Source: Candidatus Zhuqueibacterota bacterium (GTDB lineage Bacteria > Zhuqueibacterota > Zhuqueibacteria > Thermofontimicrobiales > Thiofontviventaceae). From it: 64,000 nt of DNA. A program made the translations under genes and the position numbers. A model generated the notes under the pieces. It was not told the origin of the DNA, did not search any database, and saw only the letters and a program-made list of their open reading frames with translations. Shown piece by piece: positions 52,553 through 60,282 of this stretch. The stretch lies in assembly GCA_016931935.1 (NCBI GenBank), contig JAFGDW010000100.1:41903-105902 (forward strand). The letters are read 5' to 3'. How positions within the stretch are numbered: the stretch's first letter is position 1; every line of letters begins with the position of its first letter.

Positions 52553-53419
52553 TTGCGAACTGTCAAGTACTTAAATTTACCAGCAGATATTAACGCATTA
52601 ACCATTAATGCCGATGATTGGTATCAGGTAGATAATCTACGAAAATATATCAAATTTGAAGATTGGCATAATTGCGAATCAAGATTCGAAATCAATATAC
52701 AAAAAATACTACAACTTTTAAATCAGACAAATACAAAAGCAACATTCTTTATTATGGGCTGGGAAGCAGCGAAGAGTCCGGAGATTATACAGCAGATCTT
52801 AAATGATGGACATGAAATCGCAACCCAGGGTTATCAAAATCGTTTTTTACATGAGCTTTCCCGAGATCAATTTGAGGATGATTTAAAAAAAGCAATCGAT
52901 ATTATTGAAAATATAACGAATGAAAAAGTAATTGGATACCGAGCTCCCCATTTTTCTGTGAGTGAGAATACAACATGGATTTGGGCTATTCTCTCCAAAT
53001 TAGGAATAAAATACGATTCAAGCATTTTCCCTGTTAAACATATACGATATGGATATCCTGATGCCCCTAGATTTCCATTTCATATTGCGATGAATGGCTC
53101 GGGAGAACTTATTGAATATCCACTCTCGACATATAAGTTATTTAAAGCCAATATACCTATTGCAGGCGGTGGGTACCTACGATTGTTTCCTTACCGATTT
53201 ATTCATAATTCATTGAAAAAAATTAATAAATCCGGGAAACCTGTCAATATTTATTTCCATCCATGGGAGATGGATCGTTACCAACCTCATGTAAAATTAG
53301 ATATATTATCCAGTTTCCGACATTATACAAATATAAAAGATACCGAAAATAAAGTCAGAAATTTATTAAATGAGTTTAAATTTGCTCCAATTAAGAAAAT
53401 ACTCGGATTAGAAGATTGA
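52553..53419 (+). CDS. Polysaccharide deacetylase-family protein with altered metal site
   Basis: 288 residues, NodB/CE4 fold of the subtype found in exosortase-associated EPS loci. Asp21-Asp22 in LTINADDWYQV, Arg130 and Pro132 in GYRAPHFSVS, and His in NIYFHPWEMDRY are retained. The metal-binding His-x3-His expected in GHEIA-SHGYDH reads ATQGYQN (Gln92, Asn96), so both His ligands are lost. Either the enzyme is inactive and acts as a binding protein, or it uses a different site. The start is TTG 52553 with ACGGAGA 5-6 bp upstream; no ATG is available. It is isolated by repeats on both sides. Confidence 0.85.
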   Translation: MRTVKYLNLPADINALTINADDWYQVDNLRKYIKFEDWHNCESRFEINIQKILQLLNQTNTKATFFIMGWEAAKSPEIIQQILNDGHEIATQGYQNRFLHELSRDQFEDDLKKAIDIIENITNEKVIGYRAPHFSVSENTTWIWAILSKLGIKYDSSIFPVKHIRYGYPDAPRFPFHIAMNGSGELIEYPLSTYKLFKANIPIAGGGYLRLFPYRFIHNSLKKINKSGKPVNIYFHPWEMDRYQPHVKLDILSSFRHYTNIKDTENKVRNLLNEFKFAPIKKILGLED

Positions 53420-53451
53420 TTCAATTAATATAGTGTTTCATAAATTAAAAA

Positions 53452-53477
53452 TTAACATGTAAACATTTACATGTTAA
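53452..53477. repeat. 26-bp perfect palindrome
   Basis: TTAACATGTAAA-CA-TTTACATGTTAA is a perfect 12+12 bp inverted repeat 32 bp after the deacetylase-like gene. It could act as a 3'-end hairpin or an operator. There is no T-run beyond the stem. Confidence 0.6.
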
Positions 53478-53483
53478 GGAATG

Positions 53484-53639
53484 AGAACTAAATAACTTAT
53501 TTAACTTGTGCGAAATAACAAAGCGTGTCATAACTGCGAAGACAGGAATTTCCATCCACGGGCACAGGGGATTCCTGCATGCGCAGGGATGATATTATAT
53601 CTTAAGCAATTTAAACATATGTACAAGTTATTTAGTTCT
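53484..53639. mobile_element. MITE-like element with 15-bp perfect inverted ends
   Basis: AGAACTAAATAACTT (53484-53498) and AAGTTATTTAGTTCT (53625-53639) are exact inverted copies flanking 126 bp. The interior carries a second hairpin: CTGCG and CAGGAAT (53534-53549) against ATTCCTG and CGCAG (53571-53585), a unit resembling a widespread intergenic repeat. No transposase is encoded; no clear target-site duplication was recognised. Confidence 0.5.
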
Positions 53640-53874
53640 GGTTCATAAGACATCGTTCAACGTTTAAATTTGTTGAGCTATTATTATGTGTTTGCCACAA
53701 TCGGTTTCATTAAAATGGGACTGACGTGGCGGAGCTATGTTTATTACTTAGGTCACTTAATTTTGTGGTCATACAGTCTCAATTATTAATTATTTACATA
53801 TTAATGTATCATTTTGAAATTGTAAAACTTGTATATTTACTGCTGTTCTTTGAAATATTGTAATCTGAAATTTA

Positions 53875-53899
53875 AAAGTGTATAGAATAATTACACTTT
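53875..53899. promoter_or_regulatory. Inverted repeat AAAGTGTA-N9-TACACTTT, candidate activator site
   Basis: A perfect 8+8 bp inverted repeat about 160 bp upstream of the sigma-54-like site at 54056. It shares the GTGTA half-site with the inverted repeat at 35156-35197 and the half-site at 35203-35210. Consistent with an enhancer for an NtrC-family activator; inferred only. Confidence 0.45.
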
Positions 53900-54055
53900 A
53901 ACAAATGTAATTACATATAATTATCTGATTTCAAAAATTTATGTTATATTCATTTGCAGTTATCTTTGCTTTATAAAAATAATATGTACTAAAATAGTAT
54001 GATATAATTTAATAAATTACATTAGGTAAGGCTGAATATTTACTTATCCGTTTAT

Positions 54056-54072
54056 TTGGCATAGAGTTTGGA
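54056..54072 (+). promoter_or_regulatory. Sigma-54-like promoter ahead of the GT2 gene
   Basis: TTGGCATAG-AGT-TTGGA keeps TTGGCA and the 10-bp spacing (GG 54058-54059, then GG 54070-54071 in place of GC). The -12 element is imperfect. Predicted start near 54083, about 60 bp before the GT2 start. Confidence 0.4.
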
Positions 54073-54145
54073 TTAGGATAAGAAGTTAATTATAGCTAAT
54101 TCAATACGGCAATATGCGATTTTTAAATATAAACGGAGAACTTAA

Positions 54146-55297
54146 ATGACACTGCTCGAGATAATTATGTGGACATCGATTGGTGTGATTATCTACACAT
54201 ATTTGGGATATCCGATTACTGTCGGATTGGCTTCTCGCTTCTTTGGTAAAACTGTTGAAAAAGCACCTATCTTCCCATCTATAACTGTAATTATTGCTGC
54301 AAAGAACGAGGAGACGACAATTGAAAATAAAATAATTAATATTTTGGAGTCAGATTATCCGGTTGAATTGATTGATATAATTGTTGTTTCTGATGGTTCC
54401 ACAGATCAGACAAATAACATTGTAAAAAAGTATAAACGGCGAAATGTCAATCTGATAAATTATCCTATTAGTATGGGAAAAGCATTTGCCTTAAATAAAG
54501 GAGTAGCAAAAGCAAATGGTGACATTATTGTATTTGCAGATGCACGACAGCAATTTGATAAATACGCTTTAAAGGAACTTGTCGCTAACTTCAACGATTC
54601 AACCGTAGGAGCCGTTTCAGGAGAGCTTCACTTGATTAGTAATGAAGCCAATTCATCTTCAGAAGGTGTTGGTTTATATTGGAAATACGAGAAATTTATT
54701 CGTCGGAGTGAGAGTTTAATTCACTCATCTGTGGGCGCTACGGGAGCAATATATGCAATACGACGGAAACTCTATTCATTACTTCCACAATATACAATAC
54801 TTGATGATTTTATTGTGCCAATGAGAATCGTTCAGCAAGGCTATCGAGTTATTTTTGATGCAAAAGCGAAAGCATATGATAAAATCTTTAATAAATCCAA
54901 GCAGGAATTTGCTCGTAAAGTTCGGACTTTAGCAGGTAATTTTCAGTCATTTGCAATGATTCCTGAATTGTTTAATCCAGTACGAACGAAAGTAGCATTT
55001 CAGTTATTCTCTCATAAATTTTTGAGACTCATTGTTCCCTATTTAGTATTGCTCGTCTTTGGTATTAATTTTTTCTTGTTAGCAAAACCAATTTATATGG
55101 TAACAATGTTATTTCAGATTACATTTGGGGTATTGGCAATCATGGGATTAATTACTGAAAACAAAAAGTATAGTAATAAAATATCGCGATTATGTTACAC
55201 TTTTATCTTACTAAATCTTGCAGCTATCGTAGGTTTTATAAAATTTTCGACTAAATCATATAGTGATGTATGGAAAAAAGCAATTGAGATATCATAG
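54146..55297 (+). CDS. Family 2 glycosyltransferase, membrane-bound
   Basis: 383 residues. An N-terminal membrane helix (about 5-28) precedes a GT-A domain: ITVIIAAKNEETTIENKIIN, IIVVSDGSTDQTNNIV, GKAFALNKGVAKANGDIIVF, and ADARQQFD as the DxD-like metal site. VSGELHLI and ILDDFIVPMRIVQQGYRVIF carry the catalytic Asp and a QxxxR-type motif of processive enzymes. Three to four C-terminal helices follow. It resembles cellulose/hyaluronan-synthase-like enzymes, although donor and product cannot be told. It has its own upstream sigma-54-like site. Confidence 0.88.
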   Translation: MTLLEIIMWTSIGVIIYTYLGYPITVGLASRFFGKTVEKAPIFPSITVIIAAKNEETTIENKIINILESDYPVELIDIIVVSDGSTDQTNNIVKKYKRRNVNLINYPISMGKAFALNKGVAKANGDIIVFADARQQFDKYALKELVANFNDSTVGAVSGELHLISNEANSSSEGVGLYWKYEKFIRRSESLIHSSVGATGAIYAIRRKLYSLLPQYTILDDFIVPMRIVQQGYRVIFDAKAKAYDKIFNKSKQEFARKVRTLAGNFQSFAMIPELFNPVRTKVAFQLFSHKFLRLIVPYLVLLVFGINFFLLAKPIYMVTMLFQITFGVLAIMGLITENKKYSNKISRLCYTFILLNLAAIVGFIKFSTKSYSDVWKKAIEIS

Positions 55298-55657
55298 TAA
55301 AGATATTCCGATTAAGTTTTTTATTCAAACATAAAATCTATTCTATTTATTCTGCGTGTGAATTTTTGAAGGTTGATAGAATACTACCTTGTTTGTCCTT
55401 TCTAAGACGTCAGCTTAAGCGAGTCAATGTGATATTGAATGATATTATTGATCACAATAATCTAATCTCAATAGTTATCTTTAGTCGATATAATTTATCA
55501 CCATTCATATAGTTCGGCTCGCTAGGAACTTCTACCTACCCATGCCTTTATTTTTAATATGACATTCCATAAAATAACCTTATAAATGATTTTATAATCA
55601 TTTTCTTTTATACATCAATCTAATAAATTAATGCACTTGTTATTATTTGAGGAAACT
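55298..55657. other. 360-bp AT-rich gap, nothing recognised
   Basis: No gene, hairpin repeat or convincing promoter was seen. A GAGGA ribosome-binding site lies at its right end for the next gene. Confidence 0.4.
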
Positions 55658-56491
55658 ATGAAATCGATCATTAAAATATTGATCATAATTGGCATAATAA
55701 TAGCTTTTAAAGGATGTAATATGGAAAGATCGAAATCAGATTCCATCAAGATTGACAATCTTACAAATGATCAGTGGGAAAATTTTAAAAAGAAAAAAAT
55801 CTATTTTGGCCACCAATCGGTTGGACAAAACATTATTGATGGTATGCTTACAATCAGAAATAATGCCTATGTTACCGGATTCAATATCGAAAAACTTTCA
55901 AATAAAAATCAGTTGAATAGAAATGCACTTTTTCATCAATTTATTGGTGAAAACTATGACCCATATTCAAAGATAAATGCGTTTAAAAATGTAATAAATA
56001 CAAAAATTGGAGAAACTGTAGACATTGCATTCTTTAAATTTTGTTATGTCGATATTGATGCAAATACAAATATTCAGAAATTATTTGAATTTTATACGAC
56101 TTTTATGGATACATTGATAAATGAATATCCAAATGTAACATTTATACATACAACTATTCCGCTGGTGTCTTTGAAACGAAATATTAAGGATTGGATAAAA
56201 ATTATTATTGGTAAAAATACAATTAAAAACGCAGAAGCCAACATTAGAAGAAATGAATTCAATGAAATGTTAAGAAATAAATACGATAATAAAGTGCCTA
56301 TTTTCGATATTGCAAAATTTGAATCCACATTACCGAATGGACAAAGAGTTTTCTTCATTAATAACGAGATTGAATATGAATCAATGGCTCCAATTTATAG
56401 TAATGATGGTGGACATCTTAATCAATTGGGTCGTAAGGTCGTTGCTAATGCGCTTTTAACATTATTGAGTGAAGTTACCGGAACGAATTAA
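55658..56491 (+). CDS. SGNH/GDSL-like lipoprotein
   Basis: 277 residues. A signal peptide ending IIAFKGC gives a lipobox-type Cys (Lys at -2 makes it imperfect). The block KKKIYFGHQSVGQNIIDGML resembles block I of SGNH hydrolases, with Ser in HQSVG. The C-terminal SNDGGHLNQLGRKVVANALL matches the Asp-x-x-His block V. Such proteins often act as esterases or acetyltransferase partners on polysaccharides. ATG 55658 with GAGGA is preferred over an in-frame ATG at 55631. It is flanked by AT-rich gaps on both sides, so it may be transcribed alone. Confidence 0.65.
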   Translation: MKSIIKILIIIGIIIAFKGCNMERSKSDSIKIDNLTNDQWENFKKKKIYFGHQSVGQNIIDGMLTIRNNAYVTGFNIEKLSNKNQLNRNALFHQFIGENYDPYSKINAFKNVINTKIGETVDIAFFKFCYVDIDANTNIQKLFEFYTTFMDTLINEYPNVTFIHTTIPLVSLKRNIKDWIKIIIGKNTIKNAEANIRRNEFNEMLRNKYDNKVPIFDIAKFESTLPNGQRVFFINNEIEYESMAPIYSNDGGHLNQLGRKVVANALLTLLSEVTGTN

Positions 56492-56873
56492 TATACACTT
56501 CAATTGCATAAAAAAAGTAATTAATGTGATTTCAGGATATTATCTCGAGTTTGGACATTTTTACCATCTCGTTTCGAGCGTCTCGCTGGAAATGACAACT
56601 TTGCGGCTCTGCCGCGATTAGAACAACCACAGGGCAGAGCCATGTTATGATCACTATTATCCATACCAATGTTTGGCAATAAAAAGAGAAAAAGGGGCTT
56701 CGTTTATAGGTTGGTGCGACCAACGACCCAGCTAAAACGACTGCTTTCTATTTTCCTTATTTCTACATAGCCTGATTTCTTCGGTATTCGAGACGCTCTC
56801 AACATATTTTTTTAATTTATAAATGTCCAAACTTCAGGATAGTATATGAAGAGTCAAATTTAGGAGTTATCTA
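56492..56873. other. 382-bp gap occupied largely by a repeat element
   Basis: Most of the gap is the 286-bp inverted-repeat-bounded element at 56548-56833. The remainder holds a TACACTT half-site (56494-56500) and the TAGGAG ribosome-binding site of the asparagine-synthetase-like gene. Confidence 0.5.
56548..56833. mobile_element. 286-bp MITE-like element with 13-bp perfect inverted ends
   Basis: AGTTTGGACATTT (56548-56560) and AAATGTCCAAACT (56821-56833) are exact inverted copies; similarity continues a few bases outward (TATCTCG versus TATCCTGA). Inside are the GCGGC-TCT-GCCGC hairpin (56603-56615), also present at 588-602, and a GTTGGT-GCG-ACCAAC hairpin near 56713-56727. No coding capacity. 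It separates the SGNH gene from the asparagine-synthetase-like gene. Confidence 0.5.
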
Positions 56874-58802
56874 ATGGGATTGTTGAGTGGATTAGTAAAT
56901 TTTAATGAAACAAGAGAAAATTTGAATTCTATTTTAGAAAAAATGATGTATTCTCAACGACATCGTGATTTCGCTTCACCCCGAACTAAAATTGGTGCCT
57001 TTTATGCTTTAGGTATGGCAAATTCGCATGATTACATTACTAATTATAATCAATCCGCAATTCAGTTTGATAAAAATTCTGAAAATAATGACTCTGGAAT
57101 TTATGCTTTGTCCGATGGTATTGTGCTTGATGTTTCAAAACATATAAATTATTTTAATAGCATTGGTATGCCAGTTAAAATGCATTCTGGTTCTGTAACC
57201 ATCGCAGCTTCATATAAAAAGTGGGGAATTGATTTTATAAATCATCTTGAAGGTGAGTTCTCGTGCGTCGTATGGGATGAAAATGAACAAAAATTGCTCT
57301 TGGTTCGAGATCCGTATGGGCACAAACCGTTGCATTATTATCATGCTAATAATCAACTAATATTTTCGTCTGAGATTAAAGGAATTCTTGCAGCGGGTAT
57401 TTCAAGCGAAATCGATCTTATAAGTCTAAGTGATTTTATAAGCTTAAATAATATTCCATATCCTTCAACAATTTTTAAAAATATTTATCAAGTTCCTCCG
57501 GGAGGCATCATAATATTTTCAAGAGATGGAATTAAAAAACATCAATATTGGTATCCGAAAATGACGGAAGATCATGCGTTGAATTTTGTTGATGTTGTTT
57601 CTCAGGTAACAGATGATTTACGCAAAGCTGTAAAGAAAAGAATGGTGACTGATGATGTATATTGCTTTTTAAGCGGAGGAATTGATTCGAGCGCAATTGT
57701 ATCTTTTGCTTCAGAATTATCGGATAAACCAATTCATACAATTAGTGTTGGATTTGAAGAAGGAGAACGAAATGAATTAGCAGATGCTGAAATCATGGCA
57801 AAACATGTTAATGCTGTCCATCATAAAGTAATAGCAAGACCCGATTCTTTTTTTGATATGCTCGATACCATCGTATTCCACCAGGATGCACCATTTACTG
57901 ATACATCTGCTTATCCGACATATTATGCAGCAAAACTTGCTCGTAATTTAACCGATATTATTTTAACAGGAGATGGTCCTGACCAAACGATGGGAGGAAG
58001 TGGACATCATGTACATGCTTTAAAAAATAATATATTTAAAAATAAAAACTATTTACATAAAATATACAGTAGAGCAGGTGCCGTATTAATTGGGAATGTT
58101 AATAAGTCTCCGATACCGAATAAAATGGCAAAAATTGAAAGGAAATTTTACAGGGACAGTGTTTCACCAGTCCATGCAGCCTATGATTTAAGATCCGGTT
58201 TTCCTGATATTGTAAAAAAATTTATTTGTTGCAACGAATTATGGGACGTTCATGTCAAAAATAATCCATATCGACATCCGGAATCATGGTTCCAAGAAGT
58301 CAGCGGACTTGATAATATAAATAAATATCTATTTGCTGATATAAAGTTTTATGTTCCGGATGATTTGATGGTTAAGGTCGATAGAATGTGTATGGCTCAC
58401 AATCTTGAAACGCTTTCGCCATTTCAGGATATAGAATTAGCTCAAATTATTAATAGTTTACCCGGGAATTATAAAATTCATAATTCAAAAGAAAATGGAA
58501 TCATAACTAAATATATTTTAAAAAAGGTCTGTCAAGAGCGGTTCCCCAAACATACACTATCTAAAAAGAAACAAGGATTCGGTATTCCAATTCAAAAATG
58601 GTTGAAACAAAAGGAAGGCCAATTATTGCGAGAAATTTTATTAGATGATAAAACCTTATCGAGGGATTTTTTTAAAAAAGAAGCAGTTGAAACAATGGTC
58701 AATACTTTTATTCAAGATAAAGGAGATTATTACTTTCCAAGTTCATATGCATTGGTTGCATTATTAACATTTGAACTGTGGCATAGGAGATACATTGATT
58801 AA
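56874..58802 (+). CDS. Asparagine synthetase-like protein with degenerate glutaminase domain
   Basis: 642 residues, AsnB layout. The N-terminal Ntn-hydrolase-like domain starts MGLLSGLVNFNET, where active enzymes start MCGIAG. The catalytic Cys2 is therefore missing, and the substrate-binding residues around SDGIVLDVS are also not conserved. Later glutaminase-fold blocks are kept (EGEFSCVVWDENEQKLLLVR, DPYGHKPLHYY). The C-terminal synthetase domain is intact: PP-loop FLSGGIDSSAIVSFAS, DIILTGDGPDQTMGGSG, and KVDRMCMAHNLETLSPFQDI. It may use ammonia or another amine instead of glutamine. The ATG has a TAGGAG site, and there is no alternative upstream start. Asparagine-synthase homologues are regular members of exosortase-type EPS loci. 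Confidence 0.88.
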   Translation: MGLLSGLVNFNETRENLNSILEKMMYSQRHRDFASPRTKIGAFYALGMANSHDYITNYNQSAIQFDKNSENNDSGIYALSDGIVLDVSKHINYFNSIGMPVKMHSGSVTIAASYKKWGIDFINHLEGEFSCVVWDENEQKLLLVRDPYGHKPLHYYHANNQLIFSSEIKGILAAGISSEIDLISLSDFISLNNIPYPSTIFKNIYQVPPGGIIIFSRDGIKKHQYWYPKMTEDHALNFVDVVSQVTDDLRKAVKKRMVTDDVYCFLSGGIDSSAIVSFASELSDKPIHTISVGFEEGERNELADAEIMAKHVNAVHHKVIARPDSFFDMLDTIVFHQDAPFTDTSAYPTYYAAKLARNLTDIILTGDGPDQTMGGSGHHVHALKNNIFKNKNYLHKIYSRAGAVLIGNVNKSPIPNKMAKIERKFYRDSVSPVHAAYDLRSGFPDIVKKFICCNELWDVHVKNNPYRHPESWFQEVSGLDNINKYLFADIKFYVPDDLMVKVDRMCMAHNLETLSPFQDIELAQIINSLPGNYKIHNSKENGIITKYILKKVCQERFPKHTLSKKKQGFGIPIQKWLKQKEGQLLREILLDDKTLSRDFFKKEAVETMVNTFIQDKGDYYFPSSYALVALLTFELWHRRYID

Positions 58803-58934
58803 ATGAAAAATATAATAATTAAATATATTAATCTTATTTTAATTTTTATTCTCTTACTTTTACCGTTAAAACTAAGAGCGAGAGCCTTATGGTCTATGGC
58901 ATCTATAAAACAAAAAATAAAACGTAGAAGGTAG
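58803..58934 (+). CDS. Small basic membrane peptide, 43 residues
   Basis: An ATG directly after the stop of the asparagine-synthetase-like gene opens a 43-codon frame: MKNIIIKYINLILIFILLLL, then PLKLRARALWSMASIKQKIK, then RRR. One strongly hydrophobic helix (about 8-22) is followed by a basic, amphipathic tail. The frame ends 7 bp before the PP-loop gene, so it fits precisely between two genes on the same strand. No family is recognised. It could be a leader or membrane tether; that it is translated is unproven, and there is no separate strong ribosome-binding site. Confidence 0.45.
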   Translation: MKNIIIKYINLILIFILLLLPLKLRARALWSMASIKQKIKRRR

Positions 58935-58941
58935 CCATCTA

Positions 58942-59691
58942 ATGTCTAAAAAAAATGGAATGAATCACGCAGTCGGTATACTATTTTCCGGAGGATCTGA
59001 TTCTTCCCTAACAGCATATAAAATGTCACAAGAATTCGATAAAGTGCATCTCTTAACTTACAAACAATTCGGGCAAATAGATATTGAAAACAGCAAAAGT
59101 AGTTATAATATATTAAATGCTAAATTTCCTAACAAATTTAGCCACACAATTATAGACGTTAGTGACATGTTTTTAAAGATTTATAATCGTCACTATTTTA
59201 AAAATTTATTAAAATATGGCACACTTCAATTGCAATTTGCATGCTTTGCCTGTCAGGCATGTTTTCATATAAATACAATTATCTATTGTAAGAAAAATAA
59301 CATTAAAGATGTTAGAGACGGCGCCAATACGGAATATGAAGAAGCGTCACCTATGCAAATTGAAATAGTAAAGAAGGAAATTATCAAACTTTACGCTTAT
59401 TATGGGATTACCCATGATAGTCCTGTTTATCATGAACATGAAAATGAGCGTTCCGACTATCAATTGTACAAATTAGGACTTCGTCCACAGCCAAATGTTA
59501 AAGATGATCTCGAAATGTATAAGAAATACCAGGGATACTGTCGCTTTATGCCGGGTGGTGTTATATTTCTGAATTATTGGAAACACGGCCAACATTTTCC
59601 GGAAAATGTACAGTTGATGATAAGACAACATTGGTTGGAGGAGGTTAATTTTTTCAAAGGTCTAATTGAGAATGGACTCAAAAAAGAGTAA
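58942..59691 (+). CDS. PP-loop ATP pyrophosphatase-like protein with CxxCxxC motif
   Basis: 249 residues. The PP-loop VGILFSGGSDSSLTAY (SGGSDSS at 16-22) places it with N-type ATP pyrophosphatases (QueC, ThiI, LarE and TtcA relatives), which adenylate a carboxyl, amide or base before N or S transfer. FACFACQACFHINT gives C101-x2-C104-x2-C107, a possible metal or Fe-S site, with another Cys in KYQGYCRFMPGG. The helix-rich remainder (DVRDGANTEYEEASPMQIEI, LGLRPQPNVKDDLEMY) was not recognised. It follows a second PP-loop enzyme (the asparagine-synthetase-like protein) and a 43-residue peptide, and overlaps the next gene by 20 bp. Confidence 0.75.
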   Translation: MSKKNGMNHAVGILFSGGSDSSLTAYKMSQEFDKVHLLTYKQFGQIDIENSKSSYNILNAKFPNKFSHTIIDVSDMFLKIYNRHYFKNLLKYGTLQLQFACFACQACFHINTIIYCKKNNIKDVRDGANTEYEEASPMQIEIVKKEIIKLYAYYGITHDSPVYHEHENERSDYQLYKLGLRPQPNVKDDLEMYKKYQGYCRFMPGGVIFLNYWKHGQHFPENVQLMIRQHWLEEVNFFKGLIENGLKKE

Positions 59692-60238
59692 ATGTGTTAG
59701 TAACAATAATCAAATGAAATTCTCAGACTTACTTCAAACCGATATTCGTAGATGGAATAAATTGTCTAATGCGGTATGTAAACTTGGCTTTTACTCAGTA
59801 TTGTTTTACAGAATTTCACATTTTTTAAGTTTGTATAATTTTAAGATATTAAGTAGCATAGTACAATTCTTATCTCATATGATAACAGGCGCGGAAATTT
59901 CTAATCGAGCATCTATTGGTTCTGGTTTAATAATATTACACCCAACTGCTGTTCATATAGGACCAAATGTCAAAATTGGTTCCAATGCGTGTATCTGTGA
60001 ATGTTGTGCGATTTTAAATAATATCGAAGTTGGCCCCGGTGAGCCCAATATTGGTGATTATTTATGGATGAGCTCCGGCAGTAAAATTTATGGCCCGGTA
60101 CGATTGGGCGATCATGTATGGATCGGCCCCAATTCAGTCGTATTAAAAGATATTCCATCAAATATGACCGCATATGGTATACCTGCCCGCATATTACCAA
60201 AAACATTTCGAAAAAATCAAAGCATTCGACGATCTTGA
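59672..60238 (+). CDS. Serine acetyltransferase-like hexapeptide acyltransferase
   Basis: About 188 residues. An N-terminal helical region (SDLLQTDIRRWNKLSNAVCK) is like that of CysE-type and WcaB-type enzymes. The beta-helix follows: GAEISNRASIGSGLIILHPT, AVHIGPNVKIGSNACICECC, NIGDYLWMSSGSKIYGPVRL, GDHVWIGPNSVVLKDI and AYGIPARILPK. In an EPS locus it more likely acetylates a sugar than serine. ATG 59672 overlaps the previous gene by 20 bp; ATG 59714 is an alternative closer to the conserved part. Confidence 0.85.
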   Translation: MDSKKSKCVSNNNQMKFSDLLQTDIRRWNKLSNAVCKLGFYSVLFYRISHFLSLYNFKILSSIVQFLSHMITGAEISNRASIGSGLIILHPTAVHIGPNVKIGSNACICECCAILNNIEVGPGEPNIGDYLWMSSGSKIYGPVRLGDHVWIGPNSVVLKDIPSNMTAYGIPARILPKTFRKNQSIRRS

Positions 60239-60282
60239 TACAAAACAAGTCAATTAGCAAATAATAAAGTTTAAATTTATCT

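Larger units (their letters stand above)
53420..54145. other. 726-bp AT-rich gap with repeats and a sigma-54-like site
   Basis: No gene. In order it holds a 26-bp palindrome (53452-53477), a 156-bp element bounded by 15-bp inverted repeats (53484-53639), an AAAGTGTA-N9-TACACTTT inverted repeat (53875-53899) and a sigma-54-like -24/-12 pair (54056-54072) ahead of the GT2 gene. Confidence 0.6.

Noticed and set aside
52379..53778. Similarity of GTCACTTTATTTTATGACTATACTG (start 52379) to a segment near 53754
   Set aside because: Only about 19 of 25 positions match in AT-rich sequence; too weak to call a repeat family by eye.
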